Positions 27,201-35,578 are shown, counted from the stretch's first letter. The stretch is DNA of 64,000 nt from Paenibacillus athensensis (GCF_004514475.2 NZ_MYFO02000006.1:1-64000); one strand, 5' to 3'. Numbers and translations are program-made. The notes: generated from the sequence alone by a model not told the origin.

Positions 27201-27871
27201 CCGCGCGTCTCGCCCTGCAGCCCCTTAACGAGCGCTTCGCCCATTTCGCCAACCAATTGCTGATTGTCGCTGAAGCCCTCGTAGGTACGGCCCCACATCG
27301 CATTTTGCGGATCGGCAATCGTCGGACTGAATGCCCAGTTCGTTCCCGCCGCTCTGATTTCTTGGGCCGTCGCTTGACCGATTTGCTCGACCAGTGCCGT
27401 GTCGCGCGATGCACCTAATCCGATGTTGTGCGGAAATAACGTTGCGCCGACCAGGTTGTTGTGACCATGAATGGCGTCAACGCCGTACAGGATCGGAATG
27501 CCCAAGCGGGTTGACAAAGCGCCGGACTGATAAGAGTCAACGAGCGACGCCCATTTCCCCTGCGTGCTGTCCGCTTGCTTGCCGTTCGGGAACGATCCGC
27601 CCCCGCTAAACACGGAGCCGAGGAAATACTGCTGCACCTCCTCAGGCGTTACCGAAGCGCGTTCGGCTTGCACCAGCTGTCCGACCTTCTCCTCCAGCGT
27701 CATTCTCGAAAGCAAATCCGCTACGCGCTCCTCCACGGGTTTGGCGCTATTCCAATAAGCGGCGGGAGCGGAAGGCTGGCTGTCGCTAGCCCATACAGTC
27801 AAACCGAACAACGAAGAATGGAGCAAAAAAACTGCTAACAGCAAACTGATTTGATGTTTCCACGTTTTCAT
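21221..27871 (-). CDS. Giant SLH-anchored bifunctional glycosidase, GH3 + GH30, 2216 aa
   Basis: Secreted multidomain enzyme. A signal peptide (about 1-29) is followed by GH3 (about 40-650) with nucleophile Asp in FVVSDYNA (~320). A CBM6-like domain lies at ~664-790. GH30 (~860-1277) has acid/base Glu in TLQNEP (~1034) and nucleophile Glu in YLTERAVWG (~1130). Two more beta-sandwich carbohydrate modules lie at ~1390-1514 and ~1524-1642. A chitobiase-C-terminal-like Ig module is at ~1652-1717 and a Big_2 domain at ~1724-1809. Three SLH repeats at ~2027-2215 anchor it to the wall. GH30 members cut beta-1,6-glucan, glucosylceramide or xylan, and GH3 removes terminal beta-glucose, so stepwise beta-glucan breakdown is likely. 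The ATG at 27871 is fixed by AGGAGG. A cre site upstream implies glucose repression. Confidence 0.93.
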   Translation of the reverse strand: MKTWKHQISLLLAVFLLHSSLFGLTVWASDSQPSAPAAYWNSAKPVEERVADLLSRMTLEEKVGQLVQAERASVTPEEVQQYFLGSVFSGGGSFPNGKQADSTQGKWASLVDSYQSGALSTRLGIPILYGVDAIHGHNNLVGATLFPHNIGLGASRDTALVEQIGQATAQEIRAAGTNWAFSPTIADPQNAMWGRTYEGFSDNQQLVGEMGEALVKGLQGETRGQLKNGDRVVATAKHFFGEGMTENGLNQGNVTGMSESDIVELDLPMYRAAVEAGVRTVMASYNSIQGIKMHANKRMLTDVLKGTGEGQLGFTGFVVSDYNAVQQITKDWNNNPVSGLKDQLRVAINAGVDMLMMTSDWKASITNLKDLVNNGDIPMERLNDAVTRILRVKFEAGVFEHPMTDSSLASAFGSTEHRELARKAVSESLVLLKNDTVNGQPIMSQLSGAGMNRIFVAGKSADDIGLQAGGWSITWQGAKGPTTTGTTLLQGIRNVVGSSKTVTYNKHGRGAAGNDVAIVFIGETPYAETNGDNLNKLKLDAEDLATLDNVKASGVPTIVVLVSGRPLMIADRLNDWAGLVEAWLPGTEGQGVADVLFGNRDFTGKLPIRWPFYTEAYTNPELGQSNLEEQYILFNYGYGLTKAEETPTLPAMPDKPGPVDPYVKVEAESYTNKSDGLKSESSSDAGGGLDMGYTSTGAWLEYMIDVPVTGTYDVDVRYAGGDSSITDSGIQFFNAGGSQIGELSGIGNTGGWQTWKTATAHNIALTAGVQKIKLQFIKGGLNFNWFGSTGFSPVPPQSGNNGGADILPQPAVEGGEAAVESWVSSERNSQSMQWYYAPQWQAGDGARQLTQQSSLDLTAIGNDPDATTIAINPGKKYQSIMGMGSSLEESTIFNLTKMSDSKQQELLTRLASPDNGIGISMTRVTIGTADFTARKFYSYDDMPAGQTDPELQHFSIQNDIDFGIIPTLQKLVAIHPDMKFFASPWSPPGWMKTTDSMIKGEVKDEYLPILAKYYVKFIQAYQAQGIHISAMTLQNEPLLEIEYPSTKMSWQQEAKLATLLHQELENAGLDVKLWIFDHNFNDTMNYPAPLLADAANRAAVDGTAFHDYSGDPSMMSQLHDLYPDENIYLTERAVWGTAGADRMAQYFRNWAKSYNSWVTMLDSDISTHQWVGTPDPTMIIQDSGHPDEYWLTPEYYMLGNYSKFVKPDYIRIDSDYGSKEHVTNVSFMSPDEKTIVSIVVNQTDTAQKFKMVSDGTQIAAEIPAKSVVTYKWDRIVLATEEPLTLTVTPNSLPYNVHQQELNLTVTGLTYGAALGAISLNPEAAGMGISLGDITYENAAQANVQLLWDSSKAYYVNAPLTVTAATYSETGAGQTLSAKVMLTGTDHKPAGTDIGSSLTANDYNRLQGVAITDADTAGAKLTGFNVGDWADFQMSVPATGKYAVTLSVNSPNGGGFLLQNENGETLGSYTIPNLYGSTGWMGARLSVQLPQGTHTLRVLGSSGSFDLQRIAFEPVAAANVGDGAVKIEAEQYTAAGQQVIQYDSNFTNLGYTAGGSTFDYLVNVAQPGYYKVQLHYATPQGGVSASVLADGAAKGSVALPSTGGWGNYQNASVGVTLNAGMQTLRIVDNGDGFNFDYLTIEPSVPEVVKQKAPAPVITANAQFATLTTPVQGAAIHYTTDGSLPTADSPVYTAPISLAGVQVIRAITSKDDMQTSFVAFLSASVTYVPVAGISISPGELTLAAGASHLLKVTLQPEYVSNDAVTWVSSNTAIATVNSVGKVTAIKPGQATMTATTVDGGKQATAVVTVIRNTGGSQTGGQPAGTPATKATTGPGKVQLQPASDVNGLAQVKVQADDIQAALAAATEHKLSFVVAPAAGTKQVKLDIPVQAILTDNRIQSIELNTGLTTVTFSPQLISKFGGASASALQLSVQSVDPSELPESIRERMEGGTVYNFDLSVDGTAISSFGDSLVQVGIPYTLRAGEHANNVIIYYISETGQLEIVKNGLYNPVTGDVEFKPKHFSQYAAAYAKASFTDTFVTAWAEASINALAARGAVQGTGNGLFDPTGQVTRAQFIQMLIETFDLADASATSTFADVPQGQWYTRAIASAQKLGIVNGKDDGRFGVNDPITREDMAVMIYRISQQLHLTLTAEGGSASFADQAQIAAYAQTAVGAMKAAGIVDGMDNGSFAPKEHASRAQAATMIFRLFAQSSNVGL

Positions 27872-27959
27872 GAATATCCTCCTATATCCTGAACAATAGG
27901 CGCTGAACCAGCGCAAGACTAACATGGCATTGCAAAAATCTGTGGGCGTTCGACTTTTG

Positions 27960-27973
27960 TGAAAGCGCTTCCA
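27960..27973 (-). promoter_or_regulatory. CcpA catabolite-responsive element (cre)
   Basis: TGAAAGCGCTTCCA has a palindromic AAGCGCTT core and agrees closely with the Bacillus cre consensus. It lies about 90 bases upstream of the glycosidase start, suggesting carbon catabolite control. Confidence 0.7.
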
Positions 27974-28437
27974 AAATAAGTCTTCCCGATATCGCCGCTA
28001 GCGTCTGCAGCTCTCCGCACCTCGCTCACTACCGGAGCGCCATGTTAAGCCAAGACCTTAGGACGGGCGACACACACATCCTCTTTTGCCATTGTGTTCG
28101 TCAAAGCTGACAGATGCGTTTGATGCTTGCACCTGCTTGCCATGTTTCCACCGTGCCCTCCTTTTTGATTTTCCTTTGATTACAAGGTCGTCGTCTTACC
28201 ATAACCAATTGTATGTGAGCCTGACCGGAATTGTTAGGCACGGTTTTTCAGATAATGTTGTTTATTTTTATACTACTTTTTGGAGTTTCGCGGTTCATGC
28301 AGTCAACTTTTTGGGTATTGCACCGAGCAACTTGTCTGTTTTTGTGTTCTTTTTTGTATATTTTTCAGGTAGAGCTCCGCAAATGGGTAAAATCCCATCA
28401 ATCTCCTTGTTATAGCGGCAATCAGGAGCCTGATCCG
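27974..28437. other. Intergenic region, no gene seen
   Basis: Between the cre site of the glycosidase and the repeat after the chemoreceptor. Short open frames here have no ribosome sites. The stretch from about 28160 is AT-rich without clear promoter pairs. Confidence 0.4.
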
Positions 28438-28521
28438 AAAAAAAAAGACCCGGCCGCGAATCGGCTCAGGTCCAAAGCAGGATGTAGGCGTAACAGCCAT
28501 GTTCCAATTGTGTTCAAAAAG
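28438..28521 (-). repeat. Dispersed intergenic repeat, copy B (shortened)
   Basis: It shares CACAATTGGAACAT, a following CTGTTAC, and the terminator GACCCGGCCGCGAATCGGC block (as read on plus) with copy A, but lacks the middle AAGACCCCC block. The minus-strand terminator (28438-28473) ends the chemoreceptor gene. Confidence 0.7.
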
Positions 28522-28532
28522 GGAGCGGCTTG

Positions 28533-29978
28533 TTATACATGGATATTGGCAATGGCCCCGCTCAAGCTTTCGGCCATTTTGGCGATATCGCCCGAAGCCG
28601 AAGCCGTCTCCTCCATCGCTGCAGAGGCCTGCTGGGTGAGGCTGGAAATCGTCTGCACCGAATTTTGAATGTCGGTAGACTGGGCGGACAATTCCTCGCA
28701 AGCGGCGGCGATTTCCGAAATACGGGCTGAAGAAGCTCTGATCGCTTGCGTAATTTCATTGAATGCCAGTCCGGCATGCTCGGCTTTGTCGTTGCCGGTA
28801 TGCACGGCTTCCACCGACTGCTGCGTATTGTGCTGAATCGTTTTGATCAGCTGCCCGATTTCCTTGGTCGCTTTGCCGCTGCGCTCGGCCAGCTTGCGCA
28901 CCTCGTCGGCGACGACGGCGAAGCCCTTGCCAGCGTCTCCGGCGCGCGCCGCTTCAATTGCGGCGTTGAGCGCCAGCAGATTCGTCTGATCGGCAATATC
29001 GTCGATCACGTCGATGATTTCGCCAATTTGCGCCGACTTGCCGGCCAGCTCATTGATTTTATCGCTGATCGTCTGCATCCCTTCCATTGCTTCGTGCAGC
29101 GCTTTTTCACCAATCGCAGCCATTTTCACCGCGTCGTCGGACAGCTCGGAGGCGTGCCCGGAATTTTGCGCCACCGATTGAACGGCTTTCGTCATCTCCT
29201 TAACCATTTCCGCAGTAAACACCGTCGATTCGGCCTGCTGCATGCTGCCGGAGGCGACTTCGTTGGCGCTGACAGAAATTTCCTCGGAGCTGGCCGCAAG
29301 CGAATGCGCGTTTTGCGTAACATTCACGACCATACGGCGCAAATCGGCGATAATGCGATGAATGACCGCGAACAGCACCACGGCAACAAGCAGCGCTGCA
29401 AGGCTGACCACGAGCACGGTGGTCCGGCTGACCTTAGCCAAGCTCTCCGATTGCTTCGTCGCCTCGGACGCCCCGCGGTCGTTCAGGCTGAGAATCGCGC
29501 CGATCTGCCCGGACAGCTTCTCATATTGCGGGTCCAGCTCGCGAATCAGACGCTTGGCGGTATCTGTTTGGCCCGCATCGGCAGCTTTCGTGATCGCCGG
29601 AAGCATCGCAGCGTATTCGTTCCAGATGGCGGTAAAGCCGGCAAACAGATCGCGGTCTTCTTGCGAAATAATGGTCTTCTCGTAGGCTTGCAGATCGCTT
29701 TGCATCTCGGCCACATCGCCGGAAATAGCGGCAATTTGCTTTTCCGTATCCGCGCTCGTTCCATCGGCCAGCAGACTCAAATGAGCGCTGTGAATATTCA
29801 CGGTGTTTTCTTTAATTTCATTCAGCTTCAGAATGCCGACGATCCAGACCTCGGCGACCTCCTGCGATTTGTTGGATATTCCGTTCAGGTTGATGTAGGT
29901 GACGGCGGATACGGCGGCCAATAAAACAATCAAGACGACAAAGCATGCCGTCAGCTTGGTGCGGATGGTCAGGTTCAT
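28533..29978 (-). CDS. Methyl-accepting chemotaxis protein lacking HAMP, 481 aa
   Basis: Chemoreceptor with a first membrane helix (~10-30), a four-helix-bundle periplasmic sensor (~31-175) and a second helix (~180-200, [18 protein letters not shown]). The signalling coiled coil follows, with the conserved hairpin tip around [18 protein letters not shown]. The second helix passes almost straight into [25 protein letters not shown], so the usual 50-residue HAMP domain is absent. The start is the ATG at 29978 with AAGGGAG. An upstream in-frame start lacks a ribosome site. It is a single gene ending in a repeat-borne terminator. Confidence 0.92.
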   Translation of the reverse strand: MNLTIRTKLTACFVVLIVLLAAVSAVTYINLNGISNKSQEVAEVWIVGILKLNEIKENTVNIHSAHLSLLADGTSADTEKQIAAISGDVAEMQSDLQAYEKTIISQEDRDLFAGFTAIWNEYAAMLPAITKAADAGQTDTAKRLIRELDPQYEKLSGQIGAILSLNDRGASEATKQSESLAKVSRTTVLVVSLAALLVAVVLFAVIHRIIADLRRMVVNVTQNAHSLAASSEEISVSANEVASGSMQQAESTVFTAEMVKEMTKAVQSVAQNSGHASELSDDAVKMAAIGEKALHEAMEGMQTISDKINELAGKSAQIGEIIDVIDDIADQTNLLALNAAIEAARAGDAGKGFAVVADEVRKLAERSGKATKEIGQLIKTIQHNTQQSVEAVHTGNDKAEHAGLAFNEITQAIRASSARISEIAAACEELSAQSTDIQNSVQTISSLTQQASAAMEETASASGDIAKMAESLSGAIANIHV

Positions 29979-30099
29979 AAGTCGACATCTCCCTTGTGCG
30001 ATGTTGAAGGCGGCAACAAGCTCCGCATCCGTCAATCTGTCGACGGCACAGCGGCGTCAATCGAAATTTCTTGCGTGGGATATAGAAAAAAGCCATTGC

Positions 30100-30113
30100 G
30101 GTAGCGCTTTCAA
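30100..30113 (-). promoter_or_regulatory. Possible cre site upstream of the chemoreceptor
   Basis: The minus strand reads TGAAAGCGCTACC, matching the first two thirds of the cre consensus, with the AGCGCT core but a weak right end. It lies about 125 bases upstream of the start. Confidence 0.4.
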
Positions 30114-30272
30114 AATTACAGACGCTGCCCGCGCTGATCAACACATATTACGCCCCCACCCTCTTTCCCACTTTCTGCGATGTTCAACCCGAGCCTGCAA
30201 AAAAGAGATCAACCTGCTAATAATATGCAATTGTTCTACAGCTTGTATATCGGTTCCTGCTTTTTTCATGCC

Positions 30273-30296
30273 AAAAAAACCCCGTATGCCGGGGCC
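30273..30296 (-). terminator. Terminator of the vWA-PP2C-kinase operon
   Basis: On minus, CCCCGGCATACGGGG is followed by TTTTTTTGG. It lies 220 bases after the kinase stop. Confidence 0.8.
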
Positions 30297-30521
30297 GTCT
30301 GAAGTTGTGAAGGGATGCAGGCTGATTTGCATGCCGGGCAGGCATACAGCGAAGCTTCGCCGGATGTGCGCGATGAACGCGCACCGCGACTGCTTGGCTC
30401 GGTATCGGCGCCGCGACCGGCGTATGGCAGACTGTGCTGCCATCGGCTGCACACGGCGAAATACGGCTGAGCTCGCGCAGCGGCGATGCGCTCCGGCGGG
30501 CCCAACTGCCCGCGCATAGCG

Positions 30522-32510
30522 CTATAACGCCTTCAAGTCGGCTTCAACCTGAGCCAGCGTGCGAATGCAGTCGTCGGCTTCCAGCCGCAGCGCGCCGCGG
30601 GCGTCCCGCACCTGCTGCGCCAGCCGGCGCAGCACGCCCGGACCGTCGGCAAGCTCCTGCTCCAGCTGTCTCAGCCGAGCGGCCAGCTCGCGCTCCAGCG
30701 CCGCCAATTCGGCAGGCGGTACGCTTTGCGCAGCAGGGGCGCGGAAGCCCGCTTCGAGCGACTGACGCCAGGCGAGCAGCTTTTTCGTCGACGAGGGGCC
30801 AAAGCCCGGCACTTGGCGCAACGCGCTCTCCATCACGTCAGCGGCCGTTTCGATGCCGTAGGAGGCGAGCGTCGCTTTGCGGCTTTGGCCGATGCCGTCG
30901 ATTTTGGCGTCTTCAATGCGGATCGGCTGCAAGTACATCAGAAGCTGGCGCTGTTGCTGCTGCTGTTCAAGCTCGCGAATCCGGTCGCGGCGGAAGCCGG
31001 CAAAGCGCTGATGCTCCTCGCGGCAGGCCTCCAGCTGCTTGAGCTTGTTGGCGAACGGCTCGGCGCCGCCATCCTTCGACCAGCGCTGGCGTAGCGTCTC
31101 CCATTTGGCGCGGGCCTGCCTGCGCGTCTTGAGCAAGGCAAGCTTGAGCCGGAAATGGAAGTAATAATAGACGCCGCAAGCCGCAATCAGCGTGACCAAA
31201 CCGATCGGCAGCCAGCCGGCGGGAAAAAGCGTGACCGCGCCAATGCCAAGCAGCGCCGGGAGCAGCGCCAGCAGCTTCAAGTACCGCGTCCGCTTGAGCT
31301 GGCCGAACACCTGCGCGGACGGCGGCAGCACCAGGTACCCGGCAGCCGGCAGCTCGGGGGCGGTTCCTGGCGCGGGAATCGCCAGCACCTGCGCCCAGAC
31401 CGCGGCCAGGTTGAAGCTGGATGCTTGCGCGGACGGCGCTGCCGCCGAAGCTGGCGCAGGTGCGGCTGCAGGCGCAGACGGGAACAGCACGAGCCGGAAT
31501 TTGCGCTCGAGCTCGCACCACGGGCACGCCTGCAGATGATCGGCAAAGCGGTGCCCCTCCTTCTGCGGGCAGCGGCTCAAGCGGCCGGCCAGCGCATCGA
31601 GCGCCTGCACCCATTCGCGGGCCTGCGGACGCTGCCCTTTCGCTGCGCTCTGCCGCGAGAAGGCACGCTCGAACAAAGCGGCCACGGACGCAGGCACCGT
31701 CGACAGCGGCAACGTGGCGGGCGGCGGCTGCATCTGCAGCGAAGCGGCGGCGCTGCCGTAGACAAAGCGGCATTCCTTAATCGCCCGCTCGATCGGCATG
31801 TCGCCGCTGCCGGCGAACCGTCCCGAGAACGGGTGCCGTCCCATGAACAGCAGCAGGAAAATGAACACCGCCAAGCCAAAATTATCGTGATTTTCTGTGC
31901 GTATCACGTCGCGGAACGAGCGGATTTCCTGCAGCTCCGGCGGCTGATACATCGGCACGCCCACCTCGCAGCGGAATTGGCTGCGCTTGGCGGCAATCTG
32001 GAAGCTGTCGCAATCGACCAGCATCACTGTCGCTTGCGAGCTAACATAGAAATTGCCGTGATTGACGTCGCCGATCCGGTGTCCGCTTTCGTGTACGGCT
32101 GCAAATGCGCGCGCCAAATTCGCCGCCGTATGCACCAAAAACGGATATGAGGCGGCGGGAAATTCGCGCAGGCGCGTTTTGGGGCCGTACAGCTTGTGGA
32201 TTTCCTTGCCGACGAGCCGCGGCATCAGGAATCCGACGATATCGCGCGTGACCGGGTGCCGCAGCTCCTCCAGCGGCCAAGTCGCAAAGCGCAGCAACGC
32301 CTCGGTGCGCAGGCCGACCATCGTCGCGATCTTTTTTTGCTTGAGCGGGTCCGGGGTTTGGTGGTAGATCTTCGCCACCGTGCGGCCGCCTCCAGCCCCC
32401 ACTTCATAAACGCTGCCTTCGCCGCCCCGTCCCAGCTCGCGCCCAAGCTGCACAAGCTTGCCCTTGCTGTCAATGACGCTGGTGATTGTCCGCATCGTCG
32501 GGGCGCTCAT
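30522..32510 (-). CDS. YegI-like protein kinase with helix-hairpin-helix domain, 662 aa
   Basis: Ser/Thr-type protein kinase of the TerY-P triad. The glycine loop is GRGGEGSVYEV (about residues 23-33) with the lysine in TVAKIYH. The catalytic loop is IGDVNHGNFY, and the metal-binding motif appears as VDCDSF instead of DFG. A spacer leads to a Cys pair (CPWC), two adjacent membrane helices (~410-460), a coiled coil (~470-540), and a helix-hairpin-helix domain (IDGIGQSRKATLASYGIET... VPGFGPSSTKKLL, ~560-610). This matches E. coli YegI and COG4248 in layout. The ATG overlaps the PP2C stop by 4 bases, so translation is coupled. Confidence 0.9.
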   Translation of the reverse strand: MSAPTMRTITSVIDSKGKLVQLGRELGRGGEGSVYEVGAGGGRTVAKIYHQTPDPLKQKKIATMVGLRTEALLRFATWPLEELRHPVTRDIVGFLMPRLVGKEIHKLYGPKTRLREFPAASYPFLVHTAANLARAFAAVHESGHRIGDVNHGNFYVSSQATVMLVDCDSFQIAAKRSQFRCEVGVPMYQPPELQEIRSFRDVIRTENHDNFGLAVFIFLLLFMGRHPFSGRFAGSGDMPIERAIKECRFVYGSAAASLQMQPPPATLPLSTVPASVAALFERAFSRQSAAKGQRPQAREWVQALDALAGRLSRCPQKEGHRFADHLQACPWCELERKFRLVLFPSAPAAAPAPASAAAPSAQASSFNLAAVWAQVLAIPAPGTAPELPAAGYLVLPPSAQVFGQLKRTRYLKLLALLPALLGIGAVTLFPAGWLPIGLVTLIAACGVYYYFHFRLKLALLKTRRQARAKWETLRQRWSKDGGAEPFANKLKQLEACREEHQRFAGFRRDRIRELEQQQQQRQLLMYLQPIRIEDAKIDGIGQSRKATLASYGIETAADVMESALRQVPGFGPSSTKKLLAWRQSLEAGFRAPAAQSVPPAELAALERELAARLRQLEQELADGPGVLRRLAQQVRDARGALRLEADDCIRTLAQVEADLKAL

Positions 32511-33319
32511 GACAAAGCCGTGCGAGCCGCAGGCCGGCGAGTGGCGACAATCAAGGTTTTATCGTCATCCGTCCGCTCGTTGACCTGCCGCGAATTCAGG
32601 AATGCTATCAGCGAACGCGTATATTTGTCCGAACAAGGCAGCTCCGTTTCCTCGCGCAGCGCCGCGAAAAACGGCCGGAAAAACGGGCTGTGCGCGCTCT
32701 GGCTTTGATAATGCAGCGCCAACCGCTGCAAGCCGTCGGAAAACAGCGCGACCTCGTCGCCCCCGCCTCCGGCACGCAAGCTGATCTGCAGCTTGTCCGC
32801 GGCCTTCGACTCTGTAATGAAATACGTCGTATTCTCATATTCGCCCTGCTGCGGCCAGAACTCCCAGCTGTAGGTGTCCGGTTCCTCCGTCGAGCCGACG
32901 ACAATTGCCCCGTCGCCGATTTGCGCAAACGCGGCATGCTCCTCGCCAACGACAGCAGCCAGAAACGTACAAGCGTATTCGCGAACCGCGACGCCCGCAG
33001 CATCGGCCATCAGGCGCAGCGCCTCTTGGACCTGTCCGATCCATGCTCGGAAAAAGTCGTCCGACAGGCCCCCTATCTCGCCTTCCTCGCTCAAAAACGA
33101 CCGGATCGCTTCCACAAACATCGCGCACACCAGCGCCGAGCCTGCTTCCGAGCAAGCCGCGCTGCCCGCTCCGTCCGAAGCAACAGCCACGAGCACGTCG
33201 CGCCCCGCTCCGTCGGTCAGCAGCGCACAGGCCGAATGGTCCTGACACGGCTTGCCGTCCCGCTCATGGGACGTCCCCTTGACCGAGCCATACGCATACC
33301 GCCAGCGTGGGGAAGTCAT
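32507..33319 (-). CDS. PP2C-type protein phosphatase (YegK-like), 270 aa
   Basis: Manganese-dependent Ser/Thr phosphatase that would reverse the neighbouring kinase. Metal-binding blocks are visible: RDGKPCQDH near the start, [16 protein letters not shown] and the C-terminal DDDKTL. It corresponds to the PP2C member of the TerY-P triad (E. coli YegK). The ATG at 33319 overlaps the vWA stop as ATGA. A longer frame upstream lies inside the vWA gene and is discarded. Confidence 0.9.
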   Translation of the reverse strand: MTSPRWRYAYGSVKGTSHERDGKPCQDHSACALLTDGAGRDVLVAVASDGAGSAACSEAGSALVCAMFVEAIRSFLSEEGEIGGLSDDFFRAWIGQVQEALRLMADAAGVAVREYACTFLAAVVGEEHAAFAQIGDGAIVVGSTEEPDTYSWEFWPQQGEYENTTYFITESKAADKLQISLRAGGGGDEVALFSDGLQRLALHYQSQSAHSPFFRPFFAALREETELPCSDKYTRSLIAFLNSRQVNERTDDDKTLIVATRRPAARTALS

Positions 33320-33990
33320 CCGATCGTCCCCCAGCCGTCCGGGGCCGCCGGATTTTGCAGCTGCACCTGATCGCCCGGATTCGACTGCGATACCGAGCGC
33401 AGCGAATTGGACAGCCACGAGAACAAATCACGGAACCGCAGACCCTTCAGCTTCAACGGATCGCGCGTCGCCAGCGATTTGAGCACGCCCATATCCGCCC
33501 CCTCCACCCCGACAGCAAAAAACATAAACGACTTCGTCTCTTCGCCTTGTCGCACCAGCGTCGCCGCCCGGCTCCAGCTGTCTGTCGGTGCGCCGTCGGT
33601 AATCAGGAAAATCCACGGCCGATAGTACGACACGCCGTTGTTTTTGTACATTTCCTTGCGCGCCTTCAGCAAATCGACCGCGCGCTCCACCGCTTCGCCC
33701 ATCGGCGTATTGCCGCTGGCTTGCAGCAGCGGAGGCACGAACATATCGGCCGTCTGAAATTCCGTCTGCACCTTCACCGGACCAAAGCTGACAATCGCCA
33801 GCTCCACACGCTTGAGCGCCATTGCATCGGACATCAGCTCCTCCTTGAAGCTCGCCAAGCCGCTATTCAGCTCTTGAATCGGATTGCCATTCATCGAATA
33901 CGACGTATCCAGCAGCAAAATGCACGGACAACGCGGCTCCGGATTTTCTGCAAATTCGGCAGCAAAAGGAATCTGATCAAAATTCGACAT
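33316..33990 (-). CDS. vWA-domain protein (TerY/YegL-like), 224 aa
   Basis: von Willebrand factor A fold with an intact MIDAS motif [11 protein letters not shown] (about residues 27-37), a conserved Thr in TPMGEAV and an Asp in LITDGAPTD. This is the COG4245 TerY/YegL type. It is the first gene of a coupled triad with PP2C and kinase-HhH, and may act as the metal-dependent scaffold or target. The start is the ATG at 33990, with AGAGGTGG upstream; the GTG four codons earlier would overlap that site. Confidence 0.92.
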   Translation of the reverse strand: MSNFDQIPFAAEFAENPEPRCPCILLLDTSYSMNGNPIQELNSGLASFKEELMSDAMALKRVELAIVSFGPVKVQTEFQTADMFVPPLLQASGNTPMGEAVERAVDLLKARKEMYKNNGVSYYRPWIFLITDGAPTDSWSRAATLVRQGEETKSFMFFAVGVEGADMGVLKSLATRDPLKLKGLRFRDLFSWLSNSLRSVSQSNPGDQVQLQNPAAPDGWGTIG

Positions 33991-34161
33991 GCGCGTAACC
34001 ACCTCTATTTATTTGGTAAAATCGTATGCTCACCTTAACCGGCTATTGGCCGAAACTGGAAAATAACCTTTATCGTATTCGCGGTTCATCCCGCAAAATC
34101 CTGCACGCCCGCCGGCACGCCTGCCCGATCGAACGTCGCATCAACGCTTAGGGCTTCCTTT

Positions 34162-34208
34162 AAAAAACAAGCGCCTGTCGGACCGCCGCCCGGCAAGCGC
34201 TGCTTTTT
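34162..34208. terminator. Terminator of the queC-queD operon (bidirectional form)
   Basis: A long GC-rich hairpin (AAGCGC ... GCGCT) is flanked by T-runs on both strands. On minus it ends in GCTTGTTTTTT, about 60 bases past the queD stop. Confidence 0.85.
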
Positions 34209-34268
34209 TCCTCTTCGCTATCATCCCTATAAGCAAACCGCTGGACTCAAGCCGAGCAGGCCAACAGC

Positions 34269-34706
34269 TTACTCCTTTGCCGCTTTGGGCCGGTACACCA
34301 CATAACTCGTAGGCGTCTCCCGTAAAAAGACCTGCACGCAGGTCGGTCGATTCGGCTGCGTATCAAGCTGCTTCTGGACGATTTCGGCAATCGTCCGCGC
34401 AACGACCTCTGTCGTCGGAAAGCGATTCGGGTCGCTGCTGTCAAAGCTCTCATTATCGTCGTTAAGCAGCGTGTGATCGAACCGATCGTGAACCAGCTTT
34501 TTGATCAACGAAAAGTTAACCAGAAACCCGCATTCATCCAACTCGTCGCCCGCTACCGTAATATTGGCAAAATACGTGTGCCCGTGCACCCGCTGGCATT
34601 TACCCGCAGCCTCGCTTGGCACATAGTGCGCCGCCGCAAATTGCAAATCCTTATTCAGCTCATAGCTGTAAGCATGTGAAACGGACGGATAGATTTGCTG
34701 AATCAT
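34269..34706 (-). CDS. queD: 6-carboxytetrahydropterin synthase QueD, 145 aa
   Basis: PTPS-family enzyme that turns dihydroneopterin triphosphate into 6-carboxytetrahydropterin, a step of queuosine and 7-deazaguanine synthesis. Zinc-binding histidines are seen in FAAAHYV (residues 23-29) and VHGHTY, with the catalytic Cys in GKCQRVHGH (~37). Normal length, with an acidic catalytic Asp/His pair in the FDHTLLND block. The ATG overlaps the queC stop by 4 bases, so the two are coupled. queE and queF are absent from the window. Confidence 0.95.
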   Translation of the reverse strand: MIQQIYPSVSHAYSYELNKDLQFAAAHYVPSEAAGKCQRVHGHTYFANITVAGDELDECGFLVNFSLIKKLVHDRFDHTLLNDDNESFDSSDPNRFPTTEVVARTIAEIVQKQLDTQPNRPTCVQVFLRETPTSYVVYRPKAAKE

Positions 34707-35362
34707 GCTTCCACAACCCCTTTTCGGCTCAAATATTGGTGCAAACCGTTAGCGCGCAGCCGGCAAGCCGGACATTCGCCGCAGCCATCGGCCATGATGC
34801 CGTTATAACAAGTCAACGTACGGGTCCGAACGTATTCAAAAGCCCCCAACTGGTCGGCCAGCTCCCAGGTTTGCGATTTATCCAGCCACATGAGCGGCGT
34901 ATCGATCACGAACTGATAATCCATCGCCAAATTGAGCGTAACGTTCAACGATTTGATAAACACATCTCGGCAATCCGGATAGCCGCTGAAATCCGTCTCG
35001 CACACCCCGGTGACCACATGCTTCGCTCCCACTTGCTTGGCCAGAACAGCCGCAAACGACAAAAACAATAAATTACGGCCATCGACGAACGTCGTGGGCA
35101 GCTTGCCCTCTTCAGCTTCAATGGCGATATCGTCGCGCGTCAGCGCATTGGGCGCAAGCTGATTCAATAGGGACATGTCCAGCACATGATGCTTGACGCC
35201 CAGATCGCGGGCAATATCGGCGGCGCATTCCAGCTCCAGCTTATGCCGCTGCCCGTAGTTAAACGTCACTGCCTCTACTTCATCGAACTGCTGCTGGGCC
35301 CAAAATAAACAGGTCGTACTATCCTGGCCGCCGCTGAACACGACTACCGCTTTTCTCTTCAT
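34703..35362 (-). CDS. queC: 7-cyano-7-deazaguanine synthase QueC, 219 aa
   Basis: ATP-dependent enzyme making preQ0 from 7-carboxy-7-deazaguanine. The PP-loop [11 protein letters not shown] lies at residues 7-17. The C-terminal zinc-binding cysteines appear as [19 protein letters not shown], as in QueC of Bacillus. The start at 35362 has GGAG 9 bases upstream. An ATG at 35380 is possible. The operon has its own promoter at 35428. Confidence 0.95.
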   Translation of the reverse strand: MKRKAVVVFSGGQDSTTCLFWAQQQFDEVEAVTFNYGQRHKLELECAADIARDLGVKHHVLDMSLLNQLAPNALTRDDIAIEAEEGKLPTTFVDGRNLLFLSFAAVLAKQVGAKHVVTGVCETDFSGYPDCRDVFIKSLNVTLNLAMDYQFVIDTPLMWLDKSQTWELADQLGAFEYVRTRTLTCYNGIMADGCGECPACRLRANGLHQYLSRKGVVEA

Positions 35363-35427
35363 CGTTTCCATCTCCATCTCGAAATTCCCGGCATTCACGC
35401 TAACACCGTGCAAAACGCTACATTACG

Positions 35428-35456
35428 AATATATCATTAATAGCGTGACGAAACAA
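35428..35456 (-). promoter_or_regulatory. Promoter of queC-queD
   Basis: On minus TTGTTT and TATATT are separated by 17 bases, about 66 bases upstream of the queC start. I see no preQ1 aptamer between it and the gene. Confidence 0.55.
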
Positions 35457-35485
35457 AGCCCGAGATCGCTAGTGGGCAAAATACA

Positions 35486-35519
35486 GCAAGGATGCCGGCA
35501 GCACGCCAAGCATCCTTGC
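35486..35519 (-). terminator. Terminator after the surface-protein cluster
   Basis: Perfect 10-bp stem GCAAGGATGC / GCATCCTTGC. On minus it is followed by TGTATTTTGCC, a modest T-run. It separates the SLH gene from queC. Confidence 0.75.
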
Positions 35520-35578
35520 AGCTCTAAGCGCAGCCTCGCTGGCCGCGTATCACCCGCAGTACGAAATAAACCTCACCG

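Larger units (their letters stand above)
29979..30521. other. Intergenic region between chemoreceptor and kinase genes
   Basis: It holds the chemoreceptor's upstream region with a cre-like site and the terminator of the kinase triad at 30273. The 220 bases between 30295 and 30521 are GC-rich. A frame there encodes a CPACKSAC-like segment but reads through the terminator, so I do not call a gene. Confidence 0.5.

Noticed and set aside
25982-27418. 478-codon plus-strand frame opposite the glycosidase
   Set aside because: It lies wholly inside the GH3 coding region and has His/Arg-rich composition typical of an antisense frame.
30266-30517. Minus-strand frame with CPACKSAC segment
   Set aside because: No ribosome site, and it runs through the terminator hairpin at 30273.
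35363-35485. preQ1 riboswitch upstream of queC
   Set aside because: The aptamer core blocks (AGAGGTTCTAGC-like and CCTCTATAAAAAACTA-like) are absent.
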